64,000 nucleotides of DNA from Tenebrio molitor (Eukaryota > Arthropoda > Insecta > Coleoptera > Tenebrionidae), in NCBI RefSeq assembly GCF_963966145.1, contig NC_091050.1:13082001-13146000 (forward strand), given 5' to 3'. The notes beneath the pieces were generated by a model. It made no database searches. It was not told the DNA's origin and worked only from the letters and a program-made list of their open reading frames with translations. The position numbers and the translations under genes are program-made. Shown here piece after piece: positions 10,898 to 22,649 of this stretch. Each line of letters starts with the position of its first letter. Position 1 is the first letter of the stretch.

Positions 10898-11122
10898 AAA
10901 ATCTCTTTACCTGGAACCTGTGCAATAATTTTTTTGGCCGCAGTTGCACTTGCGCCTGCAGCACAAAGACGCCTTTGATACATTTTCAATTATTTTAAAC
11001 TAAATATTAACATTTCGCAATGAAAATTAACTAGTAGATCAAATTTTAAAGAGTTTTCGACATCACTGTTGAAAAAGTGAAAAAAACCTACGGTAATAAT
11101 AGAAAAATTGTATAAAAAATAT

Positions 11123-11128
11123 TTTATT
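11123..11128 (-). terminator. Likely poly(A) signal of twist
   Basis: AATAAA on the minus strand, about 550 bp beyond the twist stop codon. It is the best-placed hexamer noticed in this AT-rich trailer; earlier cleavage cannot be excluded. Confidence 0.4.
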
Positions 11129-11676
11129 TCAACAAAAATAAATACAATATTTGACAATATCGGTAAAAAAACCTACTTACAATACTTGACCGCCCTACAT
11201 CTTAGGATTTCTTATAAAATTATAATACAAGTAACACTGCACTGGTAACTTTTGGAATAATAAATATTTGAAAACCTTATTCGCATAATACAAGAATTTT
11301 AGATGAAACTCAAGAAGATCCAGTTAATGGCCGTAATTTTTTTTGTTCGTGTGAAGTTGAAAAAAGCTCAACAGCTGCACCGAATCGTTCTCATCATATC
11401 ATATTATCCATTTTTTCTCCCCTCCGGACTAAACCGAAGCAAAAAGTTCCACCAAAATGTTTATTATATACGTAGATCACAACTGTCGGTACGAACCCAC
11501 CCCCCACTAAGCCTAAACGAACAATTCGTTAAAAACAGTCGAAATTAGTACAAAAATAAGTTCTTTGTTGAGTTATTTCAGAACTAAAAATATACGTAAT
11601 TCTAAGAAAATTGCAACGGTCCAACGACGCACCTAATTACTTACATTTTTTTAAAATTCTCTCTCGCACGCACACT

Positions 11677-12459
11677 TCACTGAGCATTACAGTCGCTCCA
11701 ATCACCCTCCATCCTCCACCTGGTGAAGGCCTTCAGCAACTTATCCCTGACCACGAACGAACACACGTTCCCTATCAAGTCCATGTCGAGGGCGTTCTCG
11801 TTGGAGAGGACGTGGTACAAGAAGTCGATATACCTCGCCGCCAACTTCAACGTTTGGATCTTGGAGAGTTTGTCCGACGGCATCGTCGGGATGCTCTTCC
11901 GCAGGCTGGCGAAGGCCTCGTTCAGACTCTGCGTCCTCTGCCGCTCCCTCACGTTCGCCATCACCCTCTGGTGCTGGATGTCCTCGAAGCTCTGCGGTGC
12001 TTTCCGTCGCGACTTGGACTTGTTTCCTCCGTGGAACGAGTTCTCCTCGTCCGACGAGATGCTCTTCCGTTTCCTCCCGAAGTTCCGAGATTTCAGCACC
12101 GGAACCTCCTCGTCCGCTTCGATCTTTATGTAGGGTGCGACGAAGTCGTACTGGCTCCTCGAGTCCGGGTACTGCGGCGAGTCCAGCTTCCGCTCGTCGT
12201 CGTACATCTTCTGGGTCTCATCGAAAAAGAGATGCATGTCGGGGTGGCGCGGCGGCATGGGCTCCTTGTGGTGATGGTAGTACCCGTACGCACCGGAAGC
12301 CATGTCCTGGTGGGGTAGCACCGTCGGCAAAAACTTGTCGTTGGAATTGGTCAGATCCATGAGCTTCGAGGGTGGGTAATGGTGGTAAGATGGATCGTGA
12401 TGAGGCGACGGCAGTTGGCGGTAAACCGGCGATGAACTGTCACTGCGACTTTCGTACAT
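11677..12459 (-). CDS. twi: Twist bHLH transcription factor
   Basis: Complete 260-residue protein in one exon. The bHLH domain spans about residues 163-220: basic region VMANVRERQRTQSLNEAF, loop PTMPSDKLSK, helix 2 IQTLKLAARYIDFLYHVLS. These are signature Twist residues. The C-terminal WR motif (FTRWRMEGDWSD, about 245-256) is the second Twist hallmark. The N-terminal half is low-complexity, rich in His, Tyr, Ser and Pro, with a basic RKRK/SKSRRK stretch before the bHLH that probably acts in nuclear import. Twist dimerises and binds E-boxes to specify mesoderm in insects. The start is well fixed: an in-frame TAG lies four codons upstream. A TATA-like box sits about 95 bp upstream. The gene is isolated in a 20 kb gene-poor domain, typical of developmental regulators. 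Long antisense frames over this gene are shadows of its GC-rich coding sequence. Confidence 0.95.
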   Translation of the reverse strand: MYESRSDSSSPVYRQLPSPHHDPSYHHYPPSKLMDLTNSNDKFLPTVLPHQDMASGAYGYYHHHKEPMPPRHPDMHLFFDETQKMYDDERKLDSPQYPDSRSQYDFVAPYIKIEADEEVPVLKSRNFGRKRKSISSDEENSFHGGNKSKSRRKAPQSFEDIQHQRVMANVRERQRTQSLNEAFASLRKSIPTMPSDKLSKIQTLKLAARYIDFLYHVLSNENALDMDLIGNVCSFVVRDKLLKAFTRWRMEGDWSDCNAQ

Positions 12460-12549
12460 TCTGGTGGACTACATCAAAGACCCGCCACTGGATGACGAGA
12501 TGCGTTCGTTACTGTTAACTTCAGGTTTCTTCCAAAAACTTAAGATTAC

Positions 12550-12561
12550 TTAAATATACTT
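12550..12561 (-). promoter_or_regulatory. TATA-like box of twist
   Basis: The minus-strand sequence AGTATATTTAAG lies about 90-100 bp before the twist start codon. An inverted CCAAT (ATTGGTC) sits just upstream at 12,565-12,570. A start site about 30 bp downstream would give a 5' leader of roughly 60-70 nt. Confidence 0.5.
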
Positions 12562-12570
12562 CTGACCAAT

Positions 12571-15299
12571 GGCAGCGGCAGGAGCATCCCTACTCTGCGA
12601 TTATCTCTGCGTTGTCTCCTTCTAACCCGAGACGACTTGCCAGCTGTCTCTTGTTCATTTACATGGGGGTCTCATCCCATTTGTACTTTTTGTTGACTCT
12701 TCCCGTCTCTCTCATGTTCATTGATGTTTTGCGAACTATTTATACATCTCACTTGTTGCCAGCGAAATGTACGTTTCAAAGGCGAGTAATGAGTTTTATG
12801 AATTCTCTTGGGAAGATCATTGGAAGATGATATTCGCGTTTATGGCTTATTACGATTATGATTCAACAAGAGAATGGCAAAAAATTATGACTGTGTATGT
12901 CTAAAATTTCCTGTCGACGTTATTTATCGGTGGAATTTTATTATTCGTGACTACATAGTAGCAAATTTGCAAAATTCTTAAATATCGCTGTCAAAATCAT
13001 AATTTTATGGGGTTTTTTACTACGTCGTAAAGATTAATTTTTAAACAAAATTAAAGCAAATTGGAGCAAATACATTCTTCTATCTATTGTAGAATGCCGA
13101 TTTGGAATTGAATGAAATGAACCATTAGCGAGTACTTCACGAATCTTAAAAATGTAGTACTATGGCTTATCTCTGGGTCGTATTTATTTTATCGATCAAT
13201 TATAAAATGATAAACATCAAACCGTAAAAGGAAATATTTCGCATAAAATACTATAGAAGGATGTGCATTTTTTATGGTAAAACATTACTGGATGAACTGC
13301 AACACAAAACAAAACAAGTTCAACAAAACTGTTACTAAGAATTCGATTTTAATTTATTTACAAATAAAATAGGATTTCTAGATCTCCCAAAAAATTACTG
13401 TAAGGTAGATATTGGATAATACTGTGGGTATGTAATTATTATTAAAGTGTTTTTCATTGGATAACAGGATTCATTATCCACGGCCCCTTGAATAATAGGA
13501 GTAATTTCATAACTCACTGCAAATATCATAGCAACGAGTTTATGAAGTCGTCACATATTTTAATGCAATGGTATCAAGTATACAAAGTGATAATTTTAAA
13601 ACCAGTTTCAAACGTCAGTTTCAGTTTATCTAACAATGAAACTTATTTATCAATTTCTTTTCATAGTCGTAGAAAAAGTATTCTATTCGCAGATAATGAC
13701 TATTACTCGCTCGGATGAATTACGCCACTCGCCTGCGACTCGTGACACAAAATCATCCTCACGAGTAATAGCCATCATCATCCGCTCATTGAATAATATT
13801 CTATTTTAGAATTCTTTATCTTTTGTGTTTCAGTTTATTCGATATAATTTAACTTAATCAAAACTACAAATAGTACATGCTCCATTCAGCAATGATTTTG
13901 ATTTTAATTATGAGCGAAAAATATTAATATTTTGGTGAAATTTTTTTTAAATGTTCTAGTTATTATCCCATCGTTACACGTTTTTTTTTTAATCTATCTG
14001 CCTAACAAAAACAATAAATGAGCTTGAAGCATAGTGAGAATCTAGATTTTTCAATTTTGTCTAATACGATTCGAATGAATTTATTACTTAAATTACTATA
14101 TTAGACAACATGAAGATCAAGCTTGCTTTAGTTGTTTTGATTTGTAATTTTCTGGTTTTCCATTCACCTCTTTATTTTTATATCAATGGAATTTCTACGA
14201 ATTTGATTGTTTGTAACAAAAATTAATTGGTACTTTGCATTAGCCGAACGTTTTTTCTAAATAGCATAATTAAATTCTGTTTTACAAAACAATATTTTTC
14301 GTCATTCATCGACTAAAATAAATATCTTATTCAAATAATTTTATCGTGTTTTCTTCATTTTTCACAACTTTTTGAAGCTGCTTTGATTTGTAAGTTAGAG
14401 CTTTCCTCAGGAATGTTAGTGATATTTTTTTAACAATAATATTCTTAAGGCAGTTGCCAGAAACACCACATTTTGTACATAACTCTTTTTACCACTTTAT
14501 TTGGCATTTGAATGAAGCGGATGTTTTGTGTGTTTTTGGAAGTTTCTCAACAAGTAAATCAGGCTTTTCTTCTTTGACTACTCAATATATTTTCCACATA
14601 ATGTCCACGCATTTTTCAGATTGATATTACAGTATCAGTGAGAACTAGTCCAGATACACCCAACTAATTGTAAAAAAACATATATTTTTTTATTCTTTGA
14701 ATCCTGTAACAATTTAAAAAATCCAATACAAAAAGTCTATTAAAATGATTATTAAAATGTTAAAGATCTTTAGAAGGTCAACAATGCAATTAATATGACT
14801 ACATATTTTCATAATGAAAAATTGCAGCAAAAATAGTTTATGGATCTCAGATTGACAACATCTAAATTTAGTTTTCACTAAATTATGCTTAAAATTATAT
14901 CCGTCATATTTAAATTTCAAACGCGATGGAAAACATAGAAGCTTGTAAAATATCAATAAGTTATTTGATCCTTAAAGTTTATATTTTAAGTAAAACAGGT
15001 ACCAAGTACCAAGTTAATGATTTAGGTGCAAAACATTGCCAATTGCCAAGCTTCATTAAAAATATAAAAATAACTAGTGTGTTTGATTAATTGTAAAAAT
15101 CCGACTCAAAAAATTCTTGCTTTTATTTTTATTACTTGCATTTTTTTACTTCTTACCCAATTATTTAAATTTTTAAATGTTTCTAGATGTTTAATCCTGT
15201 TCACAAAAACAGTATTTTTTTTTACAACTAGGTTTATTGATCAATATTGATTGGAGTTGGTTGCACGAATTAAATATTTTAGCTGTTAAAAATTTTCAC
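12571..15299. other. Intergenic DNA upstream of twist
   Basis: Strongly AT-rich with no supported gene; short frames at 13,488 and 14,714 show no domain. A weak inverted pair (GACTATTACTCG near 13,698 and CGAGTAATAGCC near 13,762) may mark another small relic. The position suggests twist regulatory DNA, but no specific element can be demonstrated. Confidence 0.4.
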
Positions 15300-15485
15300 T
15301 TAGAATCCAGTCCATTACTGAAGGGACATTAGGTGGGGATGCGCAGCAACGCTATTTCGTTCGATCGTTCTGTGGTTCGACCAGATCCATTTATTAGTAA
15401 ATAAGAGTGGTTGCTATTGGTTGGATATTTGGACCGCGCAAGTTTCCCCCACCAAATGTCCCTTCACTAATCGACTGGATTCTAA
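15300..15485. mobile_element. Inverted-repeat MITE
   Basis: The left end TTAGAATCCAGTCCATTACT, then GAAGGGACATTAGGTGGGG, is mirrored by the right end, which runs CCCCCACCAAATGTCCCTTC to GACTGGATTCTAA. The arms are about 40 bp with few mismatches and the total is 186 bp. No coding content. Confidence 0.7.
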
Positions 15486-18400
15486 GTACCTAATTCATGA
15501 GAAATAACTAAGAAATGCACCATTCTGTTATTATTTTATTGGCACAAACTGATCATTCTCATTAACACAAAGTTTTGGAAAGTAATTCTTTCTTACACTT
15601 GACACCACCGCCATAAAAAAAATAAAAAAAAATCTCCGAAAAAGATGCCGAATTCAAGCCGCTCTTGCACTTTACTTCACCACAAATTTTTGTGTGAATT
15701 TTCAAGAAACAAAACTTTTTGTTCCTATATCTGGCGTATACCACGATTCTGAAGTTTTTCGAATGTCCGTGGTCAACGTAGGTACACGATAATTCAGAGT
15801 TTTTTACGACCCCGAATTGTTTTCAGATTATTTAATTCTTGCGTCATAAATTTCGATCGAGTCGGTCGGATTAAAAATTCGTGGGCCGAGGTACTCTCCA
15901 TCGAGTTGAAATCGAATTGAAGTCTCATTGTTTGTATTGGCAAGAAAACCGTGGACATTATCTAATTTTAAAATTAATCTATGTAATTTGTCTACAGTCA
16001 ATTAGAGCCGGCTTGCGTTGGGATTTTAGCAAAGTAATTTATTTGATGTGCCCAATATAACTCGAATTAGTTCCGTAATTCATTTACGTTACTATCAAAG
16101 AAAATTTTCTCCTTTGATTCGGCTCTCCTCTAGAAACGATTACGTAAAACGGATTTACGACTCGGTTATAGAAAAAAAAGACCGACCTAAAAATCGGTAG
16201 AGTACCCTCTCTAAGATTTTATTTTTTCAGCGAGTGTAACACAAGATAAGATAGATTAGTCTTCGAGGGGACCGCGACACGGAGAATGTGTCAAGCCGGG
16301 GTGGCTGACTATGAGTTATGTCGCTTTTACTCGTTCCCGAAGAGGTATCAACACTTACGCGGGGCCCCGAACTATCATTAAAACAATTCGGCTCCAGATT
16401 ACTCATTAATTAAATTTAACTCGCGATATGGAGAATGGTGTGATCCACGGCGTGGGTATTTTACGGCGGCGACATTTTTCAGGATGCCACTGACGTCAGC
16501 GAGCATCCGGAAACGCTGATCTCCCGCGGGATCTTGCCTATCGCCCTTCATCTGGCGCCATTGTGGTGATATTAGTCAGGTATTTTTAAACTTTTGTCGC
16601 GAGATTCGGAAGTTCAAAGCTCGATGGCAGAACGACACGGACCCTCGAATTTCTGCAAATTTAATGGACACGGAGCAGCTGACTTGTCTCAATAGGAGGC
16701 GCACATCCTGTCGTTAGTGCCGGTGTGGCCCCCTGGTCTAGCACGGCCGGCCCCCAACACTTGTTGCCCATATATCTCGCAGGGGAGGCACTCTTGTTTC
16801 ATCGAGACGATAAAAAATGACAATTCTGCTTACCTGGAGCGGTCCTACATCAAGCCCTAGGCTCTCTCTTTCAGCTACAACCACTACCGTCCAGCTTATC
16901 TCTACAAACAAATTCTTGACGTGAATCTCCAAATTACGACTAGCAATTTCCAAAACTTACATGAACGCTACCTACGTTTACAGCAAAAATAAAAACACTC
17001 ACTTTTTGACGTCATTTCAACTTTTCTTTTGACATTGATCACACGTCACACTCGAAAGTTGGCAACATGACGTACCTACTTGATTTAATAAACACATTTC
17101 GAACATTCCAGAATTTCAAAAATACAATCATCACAAACTGAGACCCACACTTTGACAAGACCTGATTGATTGAACAAATTAACAACGAGGAACAGACGTA
17201 CCGAACTGTAATAAGTGAGAAATAATTTTGTGTGGGTCGCCAAAATTAATCAACCGTACTTCCAGTGGACCGCATAGGTCTACCTGTCATTTTGACAGGT
17301 GACAGATTTAAATAAATATTAAATTCGATTTTTAAGTGTTATTTGAATCGTTCTGGGTGTCTGCGGATGTTAGATGGATGCATCCCCTGCCCTCGGTTGA
17401 GATTTTTTCAATTATCCCATCCGAGATGCCGTTAATGGCGAACCGTCCCTAATAAGGGATACGCTCTACCCGTGCATCCCGGCATTAATTAACTCGTACA
17501 GGAAGTCGATGTTCTCTTTAATTAGGCCCCGAATCCGCTTCGGGGGACCTCGAGCCGCGACATTTTGGCATACCTTGAAAAATCACTTTTAAATTTAGAC
17601 CATGAAGATGAGTACCACTCGGCACGATTTCTCGGGCCGAGACAAAAACACCAGACCTGAAATGGGTTTAACGAGTGTCCATTAAAAAAACAGTGTTCAT
17701 TCAGTACCAGAGCCGGGGGTGGGCACCCCGGAGTGGCTTTCAACTTAAAACGCCATTCAGAGGGCCTGTGCATGTCATTATTCTCTTCTCTAAACAAGGA
17801 GCTAGCCGTCCGGCGACAATAAAATCGACATTTCTGAGTACCGGCCGAAGAATGACTGTCACCAGTGAAATATGTGAGGGGCGCAACGCCATTTTGAGAG
17901 CACTTTCGTGTGTCGATTGGGACAGGTGCGCCCAGGTAAAATCAGACTTTATTGGTCAGGTGTGTGTGAAGAGTATATTGGGCGGGGCCCCACTCGTGCA
18001 TGATTTTCCAAAAATGGAGGTTTTGCGGCGCCAAAGGATCGAGTTTCAAAAACGATGATCAGCGGAGCGGCGAGTCGAATGGGCCGACCGGTACGAATCG
18101 ACCCCTGCGGTCGCATTTCACAAGAGGACCATCCAAAAGCTACTAATTACGGTCGAAGGAAGAAAAAAATGAACGAGCTTCCATTCATCGGAGCGGCGAT
18201 GAATGAAGACGATTTATTCAATAATTATTTTCCAGTTAATTGATCGGGATAAACCGTGAGTTTCATACGAAATTGTTCGAGAATGGGTGGAAGTACGACA
18301 ACAAAGGCCCCATTGAGGGAGCCGTGGCCCGCGTGAAACCGTCCCCACATCACGCACAATCGCTGACGTTATTTACGTCACTTGCGAGAGAGACGGACGA

Positions 18401-20488
18401 TTCATAACGTAAATTTCTACTAATTACATTATGCTTTATACTTCATTATGGCTTGTATACAAGAAGAGCAAATATTTATAAATCGAGGCGTAAAAATGCT
18501 GTCTTCGAATGTAAACAAGGCGAAATGTTAACATCCAGCCTGAGAAGCTCGCCGAATCCGTTTTTTCCTCGATTTGTGCGATACATCCTCGGCTAACGAC
18601 CGAACAAAACTGCCCAATCAAATGAAGCACGCGAAAAATGCGGGCGATAAAAACAATCATAAAGATGATCACAAACAAACAACAACTAAACACCGAATTT
18701 CCCCGATCCGGTCCTCGACACCATAAAACTCTTTGTTTCCACCAGGTGCCGCTTTTTTATTGCGACTAATTTCGCACGTTTACCGCCCCCGACTTGCATT
18801 TCGAAACGTTTTCACCACTACCTGGTGCAAGTGTGTACCAAATGTTCGATTGCCGGCCGTGTAATAAAACCATGAATGAATTGCAGGACAGGACTCGCCG
18901 GCCATCTGGTACCGACTATGCTAATTGCATTATTTTTACCTGTACGTGCTTAAGCAAAAATTTCGGATTTAGGTAAAGGTGTTGAGCATGTGGCGTTTTT
19001 CCAACACCTGGCCGAAGCTCTCCCATAGATTCGATCCTCAATAAAACGACGGTCATTGCGGGGAAGTCCCAACCATCGCTTCGGGGGAGTCGTAAGTCAA
19101 GTTGTGCGAATTCTCGAATCTGTGTCGCGATTGCGGCGTCCCATGACCGACCGGGTGCACGTCTGTGATGAGTCCGGCGTTCCCATGATCGAAAGTGTCA
19201 AAAGTGACATTTGTCAAGCCCGGCTCACTTTGATGCCGGGCCATTTCGATTATTTAGGACGTGGAGTTGTGGGGATTAATGGGGAAAAGGAAAATCGGGT
19301 GGATGTGGACGACTTGAAGAGGTTCTAGCATAATCTAGACGCCCTTGGGAAAATAAATGAATATTTTTTCTAGCAACTCGAGAACATCTGTCTTCGGTGA
19401 CAGTTGCCGCTGAAAAATTTAGGGACCGACAGGAATATATTTCTAAATTGTAAAATCATTTCAGCTTTTCAATCATTCGACAGAATGAGTCCTGTGTCCT
19501 ACGATTTATTTAAATTTATTTTTCTCCGTCGCTGGCGTATATTAAGGAATGCGGTGTCAGTATCGGTTGTCTGCAATCAACAACAGAAGCGTTCTGAAAG
19601 AAAAATAAGTAGTTACAGTAAATTTAAACACATTTAAGTCGGTAAAACAAATCAACTTGTCGAACCTGTAATCAATTAAAGAGTTACATTAATTAAGAAT
19701 TAAAAAATAATTGTACTTACTTGAAAGTCCTTAGGCCATTACGTAATTGAAGTAAAAGATACATTCTTCTCTCGTTTAACAGAGCAACGTGAAAAAACAT
19801 GACGTACGAGCGCACACCGTTTAAAGTTGAGAATGCAGTAATAAGTTCGAAAATTCGTTTAAATATCGAAATAACAGACAGACACTCCAATTTTATTTAT
19901 ATGTCTAGATCACCGGAAGCAGTGTTGGTATATCTTTCTGAAATGTATTTTGAAACTAAAAGAACTTTAAGGATTAATAAATAATTAAAACAGTTTCAAA
20001 ATTAGAAAACAGTCCTATAAACTTATAAAGTGTATCAATAAACACATAAATACATGCATTCTTTATGAAAATAATCACTAATCAGTCTTGGCTATTTAAC
20101 GGCCCACATTGTTAGCATAAGACTTATGCAAGTGTCTTTGTTTGCAATTAAATGAAATGCAAATACATAAATTACATCATAAGACAAAACTTGTAGCAAG
20201 TAAATTTATGTGGTTTCGAAGTTTTTAAATCTACTAAAAATTATTTTAAATCTCATTTTCCGAGTAGCACTTTCGGCTACCAATAAATAAAAGCCTATTT
20301 CTGTTTTATTGGCGCATTAGAAACGAATTACTTCATAAAAAAATCCACACCTCCATTTTCAAAAAAATTAGAAAAACAGTATCATACACTCCTGTATTGC
20401 GGGTTGCCTACTTAGATTAAAATCGTTTGCCGGATTAATAAAAAACAAAGTTGTGACAATCGACTGACGTCATTTACCTTTTCCCAAA
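15486..20488. other. Intergenic DNA with a long GC-richer block
   Basis: From about 15,760 to 19,330 the composition is clearly richer in GC than the flanks and carries many CpGs, yet none of the frames (the longest, 127 codons at 17,675) has a recognisable domain. Such blocks beside a developmental gene often hold conserved enhancers, which is an inference only. GATA-like motifs (AAGATAAGATAGAT) occur near 16,242 and a near-match to a Rel site (GGGGAAATTC, minus strand) near 18,695. From 19,340 to 20,488 the DNA is AT-rich again and forms the LRRC34-like gene's upstream region. Confidence 0.4.
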
Positions 20489-21994
20489 ATGTCGCGAATG
20501 TGGGAATACCAAAAATTCTGGGGACTGCGATTCACCGACACATTCCTGCAACTCTTTTGCGAAAAAAATTCAGACGGCACAAAAAAGCTGCGTCTGAAAG
20601 GCAACGAGCTGGAGCAGAGATTCACGTAACAGCTCTGTCGACTCGTTTTTGCAACACTAACAAATTTTCAGGGATCACTTGCTTCCAGCCGACATGGTTT
20701 ACATCTGCACGTTTTTGAAAAACCACCCCGAGGTGAACGCAGTCGACTTGAGCTACAACGAAATAGAGGACGAGGGTTTGGAAATTTTGTGCCACATGAC
20801 GTTCACCCACACCAACAGTCTGGAGCACCTGAATCTGACCCACTGCGACATCACCAGCATCGGGATGAGGACGTTCTTCTTCGCGAGCGAGGGTCATTAC
20901 ATAAAGCTGAAGACGTTGAGACTGGGCAGCAACAAGCTGGGACCCAAGGTTGGATTGAATCGTTCGAATTCGTAAAACTGACAGTTTTGGAGTGTTAGGG
21001 CGGCCACTTGGCGGCTCTGGCGTTGCCGCATTGTCCCACTCTGGAGTATCTGGACTTGGGGGACACTGACCAAACCGCCGACAGCATCGACTGCATCTTC
21101 CTCCAAGCCTACCCGAGCAATCTCAAAGTTTTGAACGTGTCGAGGGCCCTCCCCTGGTCACAGCTGACCCACGTCAACGACACCTTCTTGGCGGAGAGCA
21201 TCAGCGAGCTTTTCCGCGTTAGTTCCCACCGGAAAAAAATTCAAAAGTTTGAGTTTTAAACTCCAGGTGAACCGGACTCTGGTGGAAATGCACGCGCAAA
21301 AGTGCGAATTCGACGCCCACGACGTCGCAAACCTAATCCTAGGTTTGAAACAGAACACGTCGCTGAGGTTCCTCGATCTCGGCTACAACAACATCTGCTG
21401 CGTGGGGGTGGAGTTCCTCGCCGACTGGCTCAAGCTCAGGCCCGATCTCCTGGGATTGAACATCGCCGGCAACAACGTGAAGGACCACGGAGCTGTGGCC
21501 TTGAGCTTCGGCATGCCGTTCAGCAAGCTGCGATACCTGGACATCAGCTACAACCACATCGGGAACGAGGGAATCATCGCCATGTTGAACAGCATCAAAA
21601 AGCCCTACATGTTGAGATACTTCCTCTTGTGGGGCAACCATTTTACCCACCCGGCCAACAAGGCACGTCGAATCTTTGTTCGTGGGGATTTTAACGCGTG
21701 ACGTTTCAGATATTGGCGAGGATGATGCTGTCAAAGGTGTTTATTCAGGAGTACATCGACGTCAAGGTTTATTGCGTTGATGGGGTGTTGTACGCGGCTC
21801 GTTATCCGGTGGACAAGTACAAGCACAGGTACTACGGGGTCACGGATTATGGGTGTGCCGTCGAGCTGAAGATTAAGAAGAATAAACTCGAAACGGAGGA
21901 CGACAAGCCCAGGGCTCTGGTCAAGTTTGAGCATATCGACAGGTATCCTCCGATCGAGAGGCCCCCCAAGGGGGCGCAGATTAAATTTGAATAA
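20489..21994 (+). CDS. Leucine-rich-repeat protein, LRRC34-like
   Basis: Five exons: 20489-20625, 20672-20948, 20999-21217, 21267-21662, 21710-21994, giving 437 residues that close in frame. The protein is a run of ribonuclease-inhibitor-type leucine-rich repeats, e.g. VNAVDLSYNEIEDEGLEIL, LEHLNLTHCDITSIGM, LRFLDLGYNNICCVGVEFL and LRYLDISYNHIGNEGIIAML. After the repeats comes a non-repeat tail (EYIDVKVYCVDGVLYAAR, then YKHRYYGV) resembling the end of vertebrate LRRC34, where the pattern is DVxPYxVDGHxYLAE with a following HYYWTPTYGE. LRRC34 is a poorly understood protein linked to germ cells and nucleoli in vertebrates; its insect role is unknown. The last intron (21,663-21,709) uses a GC donor. 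The AATAAA signal overlaps the stop codon. The gene is convergent with the palmitoyltransferase gene. Confidence 0.85.
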
Positions 21995-21995
21995 A
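21990..21995 (+). terminator. Poly(A) signal overlapping a stop codon
   Basis: AATAAA contains the TAA stop (21992-21994) of the LRRC34-like gene, implying a 3' UTR of only about 10-30 nt if it is used. Confidence 0.5.
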
Positions 21996-22649
21996 TCTGT
22001 TGCCACGCATTTCCCTCGCATCGTCTCTCACCTGGAAGCAACGAAAAATTTTCAATTTGATGTTTTTACCGTCGCAAAAGAACCAACCAGAGTTTATAGT
22101 TTTTGACGTGAGGTGTCGCCATGTCCACCACCATCTTGAATGGTGATTTGAAAAAGCAAACGGTGCGCGCTCTATCTGCAAGGTGAGGTACTACAGTGTG
22201 GTGCAATCAGTAAAAAGAAATAGTCAACGATATTAATGATTTACTTATACTCCATAATATTGCTTAATCACATTTTAATACAAAATTGCTAAAGACACTA
22301 AATAAAAATTACGGATTAGAATTTGTACCTATAGACACGAAGAGCCGGAATTTTAATACTTTTTGACTTCCGTTAAAGAAAATAAAGACTGTCTGTCTCT
22401 CTAAATATCGACGTATAGCAAAAATATGAATTTTTAAACTTACAATTACAAAATTTGCACCATTTTAAGCATTTACACAACAGCAATAACAAAAGACTGC
22501 AGTGTTCGAGCCAGATCGCGTTGGACCGTCCTCGCCGCAACATACAACATGAAAACGTCCGTCACGTTGTATATTTTATCAGATATATCACTTTACAAAA
22601 ATAAATATATTTCACCTAAATCAACAAAAATACGAACTAAATAATCCGA

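Noticed and set aside
11611..12362. Long plus-strand frames (up to 235 codons) opposite twist
   Set aside because: They are antisense shadows of the GC-rich twist coding sequence, with arginine/leucine-rich low-information composition and no domain.
17522..18243. Frames of 91, 127 and 62 codons in the GC-richer block
   Set aside because: No recognisable domain, no consistent splice extension, and opposite-strand overlap; unsupported as genes.
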